Shown piece by piece: positions 10,877 to 23,187 of a DNA stretch of 64,000 nt. The notes below the pieces were generated by a model. It saw only the letters and a program-made list of their open reading frames with translations. It did no database searches and was not told the origin of the DNA. How positions within the stretch are numbered: position 1 is the first letter of the stretch; every line of letters starts with the position of its first letter. The position numbers were made by a program, and so were the translations under genes. Source of the stretch: Zasmidium citrigriseum (taxonomy: Eukaryota > Ascomycota > Dothideomycetes > Mycosphaerellales > Mycosphaerellaceae); the NCBI GenBank assembly GCA_002786025.1, contig NHNW01000046.1, positions 62,001 to 126,000 of the forward strand, given 5' to 3'.

Positions 10877-11330
10877 TTTCGCTGCTGCTTGTTGCGTTGT
10901 GGTGCTCTCCTCGCGCTGGCAGCTCTGTGAGAGTTGAGGCGCTTCGTCGAGATGCTTCTGTGGCTTCTGATGGTCTTCCGCAGTCTTGAGACATGGACAC
11001 GCCACTTCCAGTGTCTCTGCTCGGACGCTCGGCCATATTGATAGTGTTCAAATCTCTTCAGAAGGGCGTTCAATCACTGCTGCCTGTTGGAATAGAATAG
11101 GGAACCAAGTTTTCCCATTCACAAGGCGAACAAGACAGCTGCCCAACGAACAGCAATTTCACCACACACGATCGCAGCAAGCTTCAAAAAAGTGGGATGT
11201 ATCGAAAGCATCAATGCTACTTTTCCTGGAAATTACGCACACTCAAAAGCACGCCCGCTGCGCCGCGAACGAGGACATCCTTGCCCGAACTCCAAACCTG
11301 AAACTTTACAATCCGCCTCAGACACCCGCC
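10877..11330. other. Intergenic between sulfotransferase-like and esterase genes
   Basis: About 450 bp holding the promoter of the sulfotransferase-like gene and the 3' end of the esterase gene. Open frames across it on the plus strand run into the antisense of the esterase and are not credible. No repeat seen. Confidence 0.4.
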
Positions 11331-13155
11331 TCACGGACCTCCGTTGGCCTGTCGCCGCACGACACCACCACCATTCCGCCGCAGCTGCACGTCACGAATG
11401 ACGTTCCACACTTCCATCTTCTGTCTCCACAAAGGGTCTTCTGTGACAAGCACCGAGCCATCCTGCGCCAGCAACCGGACTTCATACTCCCCCTCGGTTC
11501 CCCAGCCGAACAGGGCGCTGATGTCGCCACGGATGAACCTGGCAAAGGGCCGCGTAAAGTTCAAGACGTCTTGCTTGTCACGATCCGTGAAGCCTGTGCG
11601 CCAGCCTGCGTACCACCACAGCGGGATGTCGAGGGCATGGGAGACGCCTGTGCCCGGGTCGAGAGTGAGGGATTTGGAGCGCCAGGCGATGTGGTAGCGG
11701 AGGACGTCTTGGGAGGTCATGCCGCCTTTGAAGAGGCTGTGTGCGAAACCTCGTGTTGCGCTGTGGCATTGGATGTCAGCTGTGATTTTGCTGTAGATGC
11801 TGTTCCAGTCGGTGCTGTTGATGGCGTGTTTTGTTACGAGGGCGTCGACGATGTCTTGCGGGTAGCTTAGGCAGAGCTTGGTGGTCAGCTCTTGCTTGCT
11901 GGTGATGGGAGATTTCTGGTTCCAGTATTGGTATAGGGCCGCCTCGTTGCTTGGATCTCCTATCAGGACCTGGACGCCTAGCTCTTTGAGTCGCCGACCC
12001 AGCTCGCCGTTGCGGATGGTCCGCATGAGATAGATGGGTACGAATCCTCCCTGGCCGTCTGTGACTGGTCTGAAGCCGACATCTAACGTTTTGGAGAACT
12101 CGAACAGCTTCTCAGCACTGACACCTCTCAGCAACCGCACTTTATCCTCTGGAGGAAGATCAAAGTCGATATGGAACCTTCGACAGAGGTCAACGAATTG
12201 CTTGCGTGGTTTCTCCGATTGAGGGATATCAGGCTGGATAGCAACCGCTCCGCTGAAGAGGAAGGCCCTTCGAATGATTCGTCTGTTCGGAGGCTGGAAG
12301 GCGTCGAAATGAAGCTGATATGCTGCCAGCTGCCCAGATCCTCCGGCTGTGATGTTGTTGACATTGCCACCGAATAAGTGGATGTTGGCATGAGTCCACT
12401 GAAGCGCCATTCGAAGGTCCCAAAGGCCGAAGTTACCGGATGCTGCGTATGGATCTCGTCTGATGTCCTTGCTATCGAGAAGGAGCTCCTCACTGGCCAA
12501 GAAGCCAAAGATTCCAACGCGAAAGTTGGCAGAAACGATAATGCGGAGGTTGTCACGATTCTCGCGAAAGATGTCGACGGGGTCGAGAAAGCTCTGCTGC
12601 ATACCGTGTCCGGACGTGTATTCGCCTCTGGCTTCACCTCAATCAGTATCACCACCATCACGAGTATCGTCACCGCTTACGGAACTCATAGTACACGAAT
12701 TGAACCGGCCAACCACCTGCAGGTCCTTCACCACCAGCCGGCACCCATATATTCAAGAACAAGCAGTCCTCACTCATATCATTCTCGATATCAGGACAAT
12801 CTCCGCCGGTCAGCAAGTCTGAGAAGCGTTCGACCTGAGGACATATGGCTCCGAACTTTCGATAATTTCGAGGATGATTGTTGCCATCTGAGAAGAGCCA
12901 GTCGGACGGCAAAGGCTCAGGCTTCCTCCACCTGCGATCTCCCACCGGCGGCAAGGCATATCTGATTCGAGCGTATCGTCTGTATATCGGCTGCTTGGTG
13001 CGAGTATCTACGACTTCACTTCCAACAAGAGATCCACGAGCGGTCTGTAGAACATAAGTCCTCTCAGCAGAGTTCGGAGCGCCCATGGCCGCGGGTGATG
13101 AGGCATCATCGTTCTGGAGCGAGCGGAAGCTGTTTAAGAAGCGCAGCGAGACCAT
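11331..13155 (-). CDS. Type-B carboxylesterase-like protein with degenerate active site
   Basis: Two exons, 13155-12681 and 12637-11331, joined across a 43-bp intron, give 593 residues. Family features include SEDCLFLNIWVP, RVGIFGFLAS, NFGLWDLRMALQWTHANI and FGG at the usual spacing, and a C-terminal stretch ending near WRQKMEVWN. Two key motifs are off. The oxyanion-hole HGGG stretch expected after PVQFVY is replaced by YYEFREARGE, and the nucleophile elbow normally written GxSxG reads GGSGQ around Ser259. The fold is likely kept while hydrolase activity is doubtful. There is no obvious signal peptide. The gene lies between the sulfotransferase-like and MFS genes, all three on the minus strand. 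Confidence 0.85.
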
Positions 13156-13377
13156 CAGATCACGTCTCTAAAAACAACCCAGGGCCGCTGAAACGAGCAA
13201 CGTCGCGATTCAGCGAGCGTCTGAACTCCTTGGCTCGAATCGGTCACCACATGGCACGCTGTTTGCGCCAGATGCGGTGATTTCAAACGTGACCGGAACG
13301 ATGAGAGTTGCGAGGTCTGCGGGGATGGAAACTTGAGGCACGAGGAGCAAAGGGAGCTTGTTTCATGGATCATGGTG

Positions 13378-15195
13378 CTACGTATCGACTCTGAAACGGC
13401 GCCGAAGCTTCTCGCCCCAGAGTTTGCAAAAGATCGGGACGAGACAGGAGATGGCTAAGATTCCGGCCAGCAGTGTGTTGCCCCATCCGAATTTGAGGTT
13501 TCTGTAGATGACGAGACCGCTCAAGGGTAGGAGGCCTGAGGCTAGCGACCGCATGATGCTGTTGGCGGCCATGACTCCGGCCTCGTCGGACGAGTATGCC
13601 TCTGCCAGGTAGGACTGAACACCCGTCGTCAAAGGGAGAAGGCCGAATCCAAACACTCCAAGGCCAACCAGGGGAACTATCCAGTGGAATCGGTATTGAG
13701 CGGCCCAACCGTACAAGGCCACTCCGCCAGCTGCCACGACAGTGCCAAACAATACGCCGACAATGGAAATCCGATCTTCAGCTTTCGAGATCCTCCTGCG
13801 CTTCTTTGCCATTAAATCGATTAGAAGTCCAGACATTAAGAGTCCTATTATCATCCCGACTCCAGGAGCGATGTATACGAGCCCAGTATGCAATTCAGAG
13901 AAGTTGTATCTTGCGCTGTACGTGAAGGGTAGGGTCGTGGCTATTACGATTAGTATTCCGGAGAGAGTCGCTGAGTACAATGCGGTAATGGTCACCAATG
14001 GATCAAGACACAGCATCTTGAGAGGCTGCAAGATGGAATGCCGGAGCAGAGCTGAGGGCGATATCGCGGAATTCATGTGGTTCTGCACATTTAATCTTCG
14101 CTTTTCGGTCTGGGTCCTGGTCACTCTTCGTTGCATCAGAATCGGCCCATACGTCTCGCGGAGGACTACCACGGATACCAGTGCGTTGCAGCCGGCCGTG
14201 ATAGCAAGGATCCAGAACAGCCATCGCCATTCGAGCCAGTGGACGATTATGCCGCCGACGATTGGACCTACGAACCATCCCAGTAATCGACCAGCTTCAA
14301 GGGCAGCCAATGCTCCAGATCTATGTCCTGGTTTGAAGATGTCAGACACCACAGCACCTCCCAGCGAAAGGCACGCAGTCCCCATGGCACCAGAGAAGAG
14401 CCTCAGGATCAGGAGCTGGGCTTTGGTTTGACTGAAACCACAGCCTACTGTGAAGGCTACAAAGCACCAGTTGGATAAGTGGATGATCATCAATCGGCCG
14501 CATAGCTCGCTGAGCGGCGCCATGAGCAGTGGTCCGGTCGTGAAGCCCAAAATGTATATGCTCACGACGAAAGTGAGCAGTAGCGGCGAATCTATTCCCA
14601 GGCGAAAGCCAACCTCCGGTGCGGCTGGAGCGAGTATGAGCGAGCCCATTGACCTACGCTAGACATCAGCGCACGACCTTGAAAGTCCTTTGGGAAGGAG
14701 ACGGACTCACGCTACGAAAGAGAGGTTACTCATTACGACCACATGCATCCACTTCTTCCAACCCTTCCAATTAGTCGGATTCTCCTCATCCCTCTGGCTC
14801 CAAACCACAACATCCTCCGCCTCCGAAAACCTCCCAACCCTCGGCCTCGTCGGCAGCGCCGTCAACTTCGGACTCGCCGTACTATCAGTCGTCGCACTCC
14901 TCTCCTGCGCATCCAAATCAATGTACTTATCCCCGCCCCCACGAAGACTCCTACTATGCCTCGAATTCTCATCCTCAAGCCGGAACCAACTGAAATCACT
15001 CGACTGAATACAGCCAATCGTCTGTCGTGACCATTCGGATATCGACGAAAGATTCGAGAGTCTATGGGTCTGAATCGTCTGCATCGTCGACGGCCGCAGC
15101 GAAGCGGGACGCATGCCGAATTCGCCCAGGTACATCGATTCATCGTCATCGTCGAGGGCGCGCGGGAAGGAGTCGTGGATCCGAGGCGACGGCAT
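13378..15195 (-). CDS. MFS transporter, DHA1/polyamine-drug type
   Basis: Exons 15195-14711 and 14653-13378 (57-bp intron, phase 2) give 586 residues. A hydrophilic N-terminus of about 140 residues ends in ENPTNWKGWKKW, the usual lead-in to the first membrane helix in fungal DHA1 transporters. About twelve hydrophobic segments follow. GPLLMAPLSELCGRLMI is the loop 2-3 motif A, and LEAGRLLGWFVGPIVGG is the helix-5 motif C of drug:H+ antiporters. It should work in the plasma membrane exporting small toxic or metabolic compounds; the substrate cannot be read from sequence. The final residues are basic. Same strand as the upstream esterase, 222 bp between them. Confidence 0.88.
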
Positions 15196-16325
15196 TGTGC
15201 TCTTCCCTCATCCAGCGCCGCGTGTTTGGGAGTTGTTGAAGAGTCGTCGTTTTGCGACGAGCTGCGACGCGACATCTTTGGGTCTTTTTGAGATCGGACT
15301 TTTCTGTGAAACATGTACGGTCGGCAAGCCTAAAGTTGGCAGTGTTAAGATCCAGGTTTCTGCGTTTCGGAAGAGACAAGCTGTCTGATATTACCCTCGA
15401 TCCTGGTTGAAGTTTATCTCATCGAGGCCTTAGGCTCCCCAACCATTGGCACTTGCGTTGCGTATCTTCCGATCATCTGCACGAAATATGACTGTAAGGT
15501 GCTTTTCCACCTATCGTTGTATTTTCCGGGCTTGCAGCCGGAGGAACGTTTTCTGTTCTGCCATGCTCGTGGTCGACGTCGAGCTGCATAATCAGCTGCG
15601 AGTCACCATTATGGGTGGCAGGTAGCGGTCAAAGCGGTGGCTTTGATCGTCAAGATATTACTATCTGCCTGACAGCTGACAGCTGATCGATGTCAATCGT
15701 CAAGGTCAACAACCAGAAGAGGGTCCGTGAAATTGTCGTGCCTGTCTGAACGAGGACCCATGATCTTGGATGAGTACCTCGAAGACAAAAACGTCTGCTA
15801 GAATTGACTCTACTCGGAAGTACCAGCGAAGGACTACATCCCGTGGCTCGAATGCAGCACCGGAAAGTCAGGATTGATTGTACATATCCAGAAGTGTACT
15901 TCACCTCATCCGACGACCAAGACTCCACTCTGGTGTGCTGTCACTATGCCGAGCCGTTCTACCCATCTCAGTGTCGATGGTTTCCCATACGCGTCCAAAG
16001 CTTCGTATGCTGATTGCGTCTTGAGAACGACGCCGAGCCAGTCTTCTTGTTCTCCTCGCCGTGTTCGAAGCTTGCGTACGTCAAGTGACGTACGTCTGGA
16101 TGGCGTATTCTGCACGAAGTGAAGCAAGTGACTGCCAGGTCGGATGTCAGAAGCAATCATCTCGATCAGAGGTCTTGGTGTGCTCGGCGAGCATTCCTCA
16201 TCGTGGATTGACTGTGTGAGCTGGCTCTGATCTTTGATGCAACTGAAACGACATTTGGAATCGTAGATGTCATCATGTAAAGAGCTTTTAATGCATATCA
16301 AAAGAACGATAGCTGACCCAGAACG
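15196..16325. other. Intergenic between the two MFS genes
   Basis: About 1.1 kb with no supported gene. It includes the promoter of the DHA1 gene and the 3' end of the allantoate-type MFS gene. Small open frames (up to 131 codons) exist on both strands without recognisable features. No tRNA-like fold or tandem repeat seen. Confidence 0.45.
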
Positions 16326-18196
16326 CTAGAAGACATATCGAAAAGTCTTCCTCTCAGTGTCAGTCAAGTTCACCCAGGTGTCGCTCCTAACGGTTGAGTC
16401 TGAAGACGCATCATGTTGTTTTGGTGGTTGTCCAAACAACTTGTCCCTCTTTCGATTCGCCCACCAGTAATGAAACACGAGAAGGATCATCAAGACCATC
16501 GCTCCACCACTACATGCCATCATTGTGATTCGCGCCGGTTGGAACTCTGGTGCGTCCTTCTGCTGCACTGCGTACGGACCTACAGAGGGGTGGTGAGAAT
16601 AGTAGGTAGAAGGGCTCGATGCGCAACACTCACCGATGATGTTTCCAATAGCGGAAGCCGCGCTCAAGGAGGCTGCGGCCAGGCTACGTTTTGTGTGTCC
16701 AGCAACGTTGGCCGTGATCCAGTGGTATTTGATGCCGAGAGATGGGATGATCGTTGCAATCAGCCAGAGTCCGATCAAGTTGCCAGCCTTGTTGGATTTC
16801 GATAAAAATGCGAGGAGACATGTGCCTATGAATGCCGGGATGTAGCAGCCAAAGGCAACAGCCCAACGGGGCAGCCAGCCATAGCGGACGGCGAAAGCTG
16901 CAATAACGGTGACGATGAAGCCGACCGCCCCAGTCGGTGTGTTGAGTAGCGCGGCCTCCTTCGAATCGTAGCCGAAGCTGAGGATCATACTGACACCGTA
17001 TGTTCCAACGATACCAATCGCAGTGGATATCACAACGGTCCCGATAAACAAAATCCAGACCTGGGGGTCAGTGAGACAAGGAAGAATCTGAGATCTTTCA
17101 AATTTACGGCTGGAGATGCCAGTCTCGTTGACGGACACATGCTTGATTATGGCCGCTTTCTCTGCGTGGTGACAAAATTAACATCTGGGCAAAGGACTTG
17201 ATGGTAAGACTCTTACCTGCGTCGGAGAGAAAGTGGGCTTTCATGGGAGTATCTGGCAGAAAAAACCAGGTAAAGGCTCCTACCATGATACTCATTGCTC
17301 CTAAGACGAGAAACATGATCCCTATCGGCACAATTAGTGAAACTGTTCCGCAGTGCCGGCCTCCAAACTTACGCCATGATTCGAGGCTGGTAGTGTGTAC
17401 GTGTTGAAACCCAAAAGATATGAAACCACCAAAAACGAGACCACTTCCAATCGCAGTGAACCACAATTCGAACCTGGGAGGCTTAGTCTACGGTCTCTTC
17501 GTAATCGGCAGTATTGCATACCTCAACGCGGCTTCGTTCTTCTGGTACCATTGGCTGGTCAACAACATCAATGCGGGCGGTATGAAAGCGTCAAAAATGC
17601 CCATCAGAAATCGACACCCTAAGAGGCCTCCGTACGACTGTACAGCAGCAAGACAAGCCACGACAATACCCCAGCAAGTCATAGCCAATGCGCAGGATCG
17701 GGCAACAGGCACCTTATTCAGAATGGGACCCACAAACACAGATGCCACAAGGTACGACCACCAAAGTGAGGAGGCGCAATTGTTGAGTTCGTTGCCTTTC
17801 AATCGAATGTCCTTTGGCATGCCCATCTGAGATTCAAGAATAGAAGGTCAGCAGGTGTCTCAGACAGTGAGCAGAAGAGCTTCTGGCCTTGAATTTACGC
17901 ACGACTATGGCATAGCTGAACAAGAACTTGTCCAGAAATTGAAGCAGGTAGTTGAGATAGAAGAGTGGCACCACATGCCAGTCGATCTTTCGGCGGAGCC
18001 TCTTGAGGTCGAGAGCCAAGGCTTCATGAGAGATTTCGTGGGTGCATAGGAAATCGTATGCCTCGTCGAGACTCTTCTTGTTGCCCCGACATATGCTGTC
18101 ATGGCGATTTGGATCATTTGCTGCTGTGTGTACCGTTGCCGAATAGACCACCTTCTCGACATTCGTCGAAGGTAGTGCGCTGATCGGAACAGCCAT
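16326..18196 (-). CDS. MFS transporter, anion:cation symporter type (Dal5/allantoate-like)
   Basis: Six exons are recovered by phase-consistent splice sites: 18196-17903, 17826-17522, 17473-17373, 17321-17217, 17161-16634 and 16579-16326, for 528 residues, the usual length for the family. Diagnostic stretches are KIDWHVVPLFYLNYLLQFLD before helix 1, GMPKDIRLKGNE after it, the helix-4/5 GCRFLMGIFDAFIPPA, WFFLPDTPMKAHFL in the central loop, and KRSLAAASLSAASAIGNIIGPY in helix 10, all typical of fungal Dal5-like permeases (allantoate, nicotinate, related carboxylates). It should act at the plasma membrane as a proton-driven importer. No single open frame covers more than half of it, which makes it easy to fragment in annotation. 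Introns are 48-76 bp. Confidence 0.87.
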
Positions 18197-20284
18197 GATG
18201 GTGTTCCGTCGGTTGGAGGCCAGGAGAGAATGAGACGCACAAAGCTCGCATGTGTTCTGCGAGAGGCGCTGGGCGTGAAAGTGGCGCCCTGCTATTATAG
18301 ACTCGTCCAGCTCCATGCCCAGCCAGAGATGTTCAGCCAGAGGGCGTTTGAGAAATGATCGTCTGTGTTGGCACACTCGAGACCAACAAAACTGCCGCTG
18401 TATCCGGTCCAGGAGTGACCGTGCCAGCCTCGTTTGGCAACAAACTTCGTTTGCATTTCGTACTCTTGCAAAAGGAGAACAGGGTAGTAAGGTTGATGTA
18501 GTCGGAGCTTTTACATGGACCGTCCCTTGAAGCTCGGCGGATTTACACTGCGTTCCACGGTCACCGTAATCCTGATCGACTGCCGCGGCTTCCACATGAT
18601 AGATGAGTAAGTCAATGAAACGTGATGAGCGCAGTCCTTTCTGGCTGCATTTTAGATGCCATGTCAATTTTGCTTTCATCGATGTAACTATACAGCGTCG
18701 CAGGACAAAAGGATTTGTGGCGAGGACTTAGCCAGGCCTAGCAACAGGCTTGTTCCCATCCAGGGTAGCTGTTACGCAAGCTCCCGCGCCAGGATCATGA
18801 AGAGTTTGTTGAGATTCGGTCGACGAGTCCCGGACGCCATGAATATCTCGCATCCATCGAGTGATATTAGCAGTTTCAACAGAGGGTGTTGTCTCGCCGT
18901 TGTCAAAGGTTCTGAGCATCGGGCACGCAATGGCGGCTTCTTTCCAATCGGGAGACGACCGTGCTGCATAGTGGTCCTTGCGCTTGTACCTTGTATTTCG
19001 CATTCGAGAGAACCGGGTATGCAAATTCAAGGTGAGTGAACATGGGCAGCTTCAGCTTCGAGACGGTTTAGGGAGTGAGGTTGGAAAAAAGGGAGGCGCT
19101 AGGAGTGGGTCCTTCCGCACGCCCGCGTCGATCACCCAAACTAGACCCAAGATGGCAGGAGCGACATGCGAGACCGCATCTTACCCTAAGTGTCTGCCTT
19201 ACTCAAGCTTGTTCAAACTCACTGATGTTCTACCAGCATCAAAGACAACTGAGTAATCACTGCTGCTGGCAGGGACGCCATGTCGACATATCCGGGAAAT
19301 GCGAAGCTGAAAGCGACCGGAGCAAGCCGGACAAGCGTGCAAGCATGTGAACCTCCAAGCTAGGGTGAGAGATTCGGCACCGACTTTGCACATGGTGCCA
19401 TGTGTCGTTCCCGTCCTGAAGAAACTTCTCACCATGTCACAAAAGAGAGAACGTTTCGCAGACTTGAGAAAGTATGTTAGCCGTGGGACCGACATCAAGA
19501 AGCTCCTGCCCAAAGCAGTCTACCACCCTGCAGTCCTTTCTACCGCCCTCATGTATGAGCCTTGGATGTTGCGACACGTGGACGAATATTTGAACTGAAA
19601 AAAGATCCCTGGCCAAATCCATGTTCAAATATGTCCAAAATCGACTGAAGCAATGAAACCCATCAAACAGCCAAAAAAGTCCCCAGTTCGAACCTCTTTC
19701 TCTGGCAGAGCAAAAGGAGGAAGCCTGGACAAAAAGAAACCCTCCCTGCTCAGGAGGCACAGAAACGATACTCAATCGTTTACTATTATTTCGTTGTGCA
19801 AGCCACTTGCAGTTCACCCAGAACCCCCTATAGTCCGATGACTTTGCGGTAATAGACGGCGGCTGTACTTGCGCCCGTACCTTAAGTTTAAGATGGCGCG
19901 CCGTACGACTGCGCCAACCCCCCGCGGTAGGTATGCGAACTCTCTCGAATTCTTGGAGGTGATGGGTTAGAATTGGTTTATAAGGGTGAAGTGAGTGAAG
20001 GAATTGTGGCATGTGATGGCCAAGATTTGTTTGGTGGCTGCTGCCTTGGGGACTTCAATTGGCGACTTTCAGTCCCATAGGTTGATTGGTGTTTGGAGGG
20101 ATTGCTTGAAGACCTCAGATGTGGTTTCGTGATAAGACATCGTTCAGAAAGTAGACTCGAGCGATGTCAATGGAAGAAACGATAGTGAGCACGTGGGGGA
20201 TGATTTGAAACACTGTCCGAACCCTTTCAGACATCAACTCGAAATCGCCTTCTGCTAGGTTTTCTTTCCCGTCGTTCTATTCGC
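18197..20284. other. Gene-poor stretch of about 2.1 kb
   Basis: No supported gene. The left end must contain the promoter of the Dal5-like gene. The longest open frames (191 codons on minus from 20012, 127 on plus from 18656) have no family similarity that I recognise and codon usage unlike the neighbouring genes. GC content is intermediate and TG/CA dinucleotides are present, so this is not RIP-mutated repeat. It may be relic or regulatory DNA. Confidence 0.4.
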
Positions 20285-20814
20285 CTACGTGCGCCAGCGC
20301 ATTTTCGAAGTCCTCGACGGCACGTCAGTTCCCCAGACCTGCTTGAGAAGCGCTTTCCCAGTCGATAAGTCAACCCTCACGAAGAGAGCCGGACTGCAAA
20401 AGTACCCATCAGCTCCGTCTCACCACTCACTTGACCAGCAACAACATACCTCATCTCTCCGTCCCTTTCAACCTCGTCGCTCATCATCACCGCCTCGTAT
20501 CCAAACTGTTCCCAAAAACAAAAACGTCAGCAAATCCCCCAAAATCATCCCCTCCTCCTCTCCCCAAACTCAGCATACCTCTTCCCACCCGCCTCATGCC
20601 TCGCCCAATCATCATGATCCTCGCGCCTCCGATAGAAAACACTCGGATCCCTCGCCGTGAAAGAATTGACCGAGTTCTGTCGCTTCAAAGCCAGTCTTAA
20701 GAGTCCATCGGTCTGCCGCTCGTTGTCGCGTTGAAGGAATTTGGCGTCGCGGCGCTCGGCGCGGCGTTTGCGGGAGAAGAAGGTGAGGAGGGACATGATG
20801 GGGTTGTTTGACAT
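20285..20814 (-). CDS. Putative small basic protein; reading frame off by one base at intron 1
   Basis: I do not recognise this protein. A minus-strand frame opens at 20814 with a hydrophobic then highly basic start (MSLLTFFSRKRRAERRDAKF). The likely first donor is GTATGC at 20578, with a good branch site (TGCTGAC) and an AACAG acceptor ending at 20506. A second intron runs from 20449 (GTATGT) to 20394 (TTTTGCAG). The downstream exons read FGYEAVMMSDEVERDGEM then PALFVRVDLSTGKALLKQVW and stop at 20285, with codon use like real genes. However, exon 1 ends in phase 2 while exon 2 is open only in phase 0, so canonical splicing gives an early stop (a short protein of about 85 residues). Either an indel has broken the gene, the sequence has an error, or splicing is unusual. 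Confidence 0.4.
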
Positions 20815-21265
20815 GAGGACCTCGGAGTTGGTGGTGAGGTCGGCGTGTGACGTGGGTGGTCTTACGCCCTGGTTGCGGGAGCGGGTAGATCACCAGGGGT
20901 GGGTGAAGGTCGGGAGTTTTGGCGAGGGGGGTTGTGTAGCCTTGTCGTTTAGTGATGGAGGTGGTTGGTTGGAGTAGCGACTGTGGGTTTCGAGAGAGTA
21001 GTAGATATCGTGAGATGTGTTGAGTGTTGTTGATTAGACAATAGGGTTTTTACGATACAAAAGAACAATGAGAATCAAACAATGGCTTTCTTATTCACGA
21101 CATAGGAGAGATCTTAAATCTGCTTTTCGAGACACCATTCACTACCATCGATTCTGGAGGGTCGGAGAATCGCCTCGTTCATGGAGACATCTGCGGCATG
21201 CGGTGCCAGCCAAATGCCCATCAGCTAGTATTCCATGCATAGACCATGACAGAAGACTTACTTCA
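20815..21265. other. Intergenic
   Basis: About 450 bp between two minus-strand genes, holding the promoter of the small basic protein and the 3' end of the 435-residue gene. A TTGTT/TGTTG-rich stretch lies near 21,000-21,050. Nothing else seen. Confidence 0.4.
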
Positions 21266-22622
21266 TCATTCCACCTCAAACTCGAATCCATCTGGATATC
21301 CGGCTTCGATGATACTCATTCGCCTACGAAGAATCAGTATTATACAGAGATCGATACCAAGTATGCACTTACAGAACTCTTCGCTGCTCCTGGCTAAAGT
21401 GGCTCAGATCAGCCGGCTTGTCATCAGACTCCTTGGCTAAAGCCCGTGGAACATCGTCATCGTCATAATCGATCCTCACATATTGGTCAATAGCAGGACC
21501 CATATGATCCATGAACGCCTTCCGGTTCTTTGCAAAGTCGCGGCCATCATCGTGAGGAGCTCGACCCTCCAGCGCAGCAAGTGCATCGACGTCGGCGTGC
21601 TTCTCCCGCCGAATATCTTGCCCCTGGACCCCTGAATCATTGCGTGTTGGGGGTCTTTCTCCAAGGTCCATCATGTCAAAATCGTTTGCAGGTTCAAAGA
21701 TCGAATGACGGGGAGGCTTGTGCGTTGAAGGCCCTTCCATAGGATCGGACATTGCAAAATCCTCATCAAGCTCGTTGGCAAGCTCCTCATGCAGGTAGTG
21801 GAGAGCTCTACGTCTTTCGATGGACTCGAGAGACCGTCGGTAGTCGTCATCCCTGAACTCAGGGAGTACTCGCATGGAGAGTAGTGGTCTGCGAAAGGTT
21901 CCGGTCCTCCTTCTCCTTACTCGATTCTGACGATCGTCCTGCTCGAGCGCTGACTGCCTGCGCTTACGGCGCAGATTTGGCAAACTTCGCTGAGGGTTCA
22001 AGCGACCCCATCGGGATTGCCCGAGAGATCTCTCCATGGGAACAGACTGCGGAGGAATAGATCGCGGTGGTTCAGTGTGTAGATTCATCCGCGCACCATC
22101 TGCATGAGAGACTGGTTCATATCCATTTTCCATCTGTGTAGGCGCTACCGATCTTGCTTGATTCCTACGTCCCGAGCTCGTAAGACGTCGAGCAAGATTG
22201 CCGATCATCGAGGTTCGTCGATCGTCAGTGGTGCCGAAAATAGTTGTACGGTTCGGATAGACTATGTATCCATTGACATGTTGGCCTTCGTGCCTGCTGG
22301 GGTCCATAGCTTCATATGGGAAGGCAGCTCGAGCAGCCTGGAGCGTTTCTGCCGTCTGCATCTCGTCAGTGACGGTGGTTTTTGGGTGATCGGGAGTTCT
22401 CACGTCCTTGCGACGGCTGCCAAAGAGATCGGAGATGGCGTCTCGTCCAATGTCAACAATACTGCGTCTGGGACGCAGTGCTCTGCTGTCTTGACGGCTA
22501 CGGCGCCGATCGGCATGAGCTTCCCGGTTGCCATTCGAGTGTTCCTCATTGTTTTCGCCGGAACTCGGCGCATAGCTGGATGGCATGTTTTCCGATATTT
22601 TTAAGTGCTTGACAGGGATCAA
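21266..22622 (-). CDS. Unrecognised basic, disordered protein
   Basis: Exons 22622-21373 and 21323-21266 (49-bp intron, GTAAGT donor) give 435 residues ending in a short acidic exon (GYPDGFEFEVE). I know no family for it. The composition is Arg-, Ser- and Asp-rich with many RRR/RKRR clusters (RRKRRQSALEQDDRQNRVR), alternating with acidic patches (YDDDDVP), and no membrane segment. Basic clusters suggest a nuclear protein. It has a second in-frame Met 12 codons in (22586), which may be the true start. The coding frame is long and codon use matches the neighbours, so the gene is probably real although its function is unknown. Confidence 0.65.
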
Positions 22623-23187
22623 TTGAATGAAGCAGTGATGTAGTAGCTGCTATTTGGTATAGCAATGAGCTCACAACAGAGCTCATGTTACCCATTGACT
22701 CCAGCTGTGCTCGACGATGTCGTAATGCGGGGCTCATTCTCATGATGTCGACGGTGTTTTGCTGAACCAGTAGATGGGGCCGCGATGCTTATCAGCATGT
22801 CCCAGAACCAGGCTGTAAAACAAGGTCTTGGCGGGAAGCTGTGCCAGTCTGGGCCCAAGCAGGTAATCCTCAATCCGTGACTGGTGGTTGTCAGAGCCAG
22901 TATTTCTCCATATACTCAGCCTCAACGTCGAATCTCTGGTACGGTGTAATGTAGAACATTTTTGTCTCCAAGCACTTGGGAATTTCGATGGTGTGTGATG
23001 CATTGATATACCACCAGCTGTTTCGACACCATCTTGCATCGCGCATGTTCCGGCTTTCAACCACATTCGTTTTATTTTCTTCCGAATGTCCAAGTAATTG
23101 TCGATTCGTACTCTGGAGCAAATCTTTCCACTTGTCGTACGAGCGTCGTCAGACTCAGACCAAGCAGACCAGACATTTACAACGAAG
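22623..23187. other. Divergent intergenic region
   Basis: These 565 bp lie between two head-to-head genes of unknown function and should contain both promoters. An open frame continues upstream of the plus-strand ATG to 23098, but the stronger ATG context (AACGAAGATGGC) is at 23188. No repeats seen. Confidence 0.4.

Noticed and set aside
10986..11870. 294-codon plus-strand frame
   Set aside because: Its second half is antisense to the esterase coding sequence, and the first half is intergenic with no features.
19437..20012. 191-codon minus-strand frame
   Set aside because: Composition and codon use unlike neighbouring genes; no domain, no start context.
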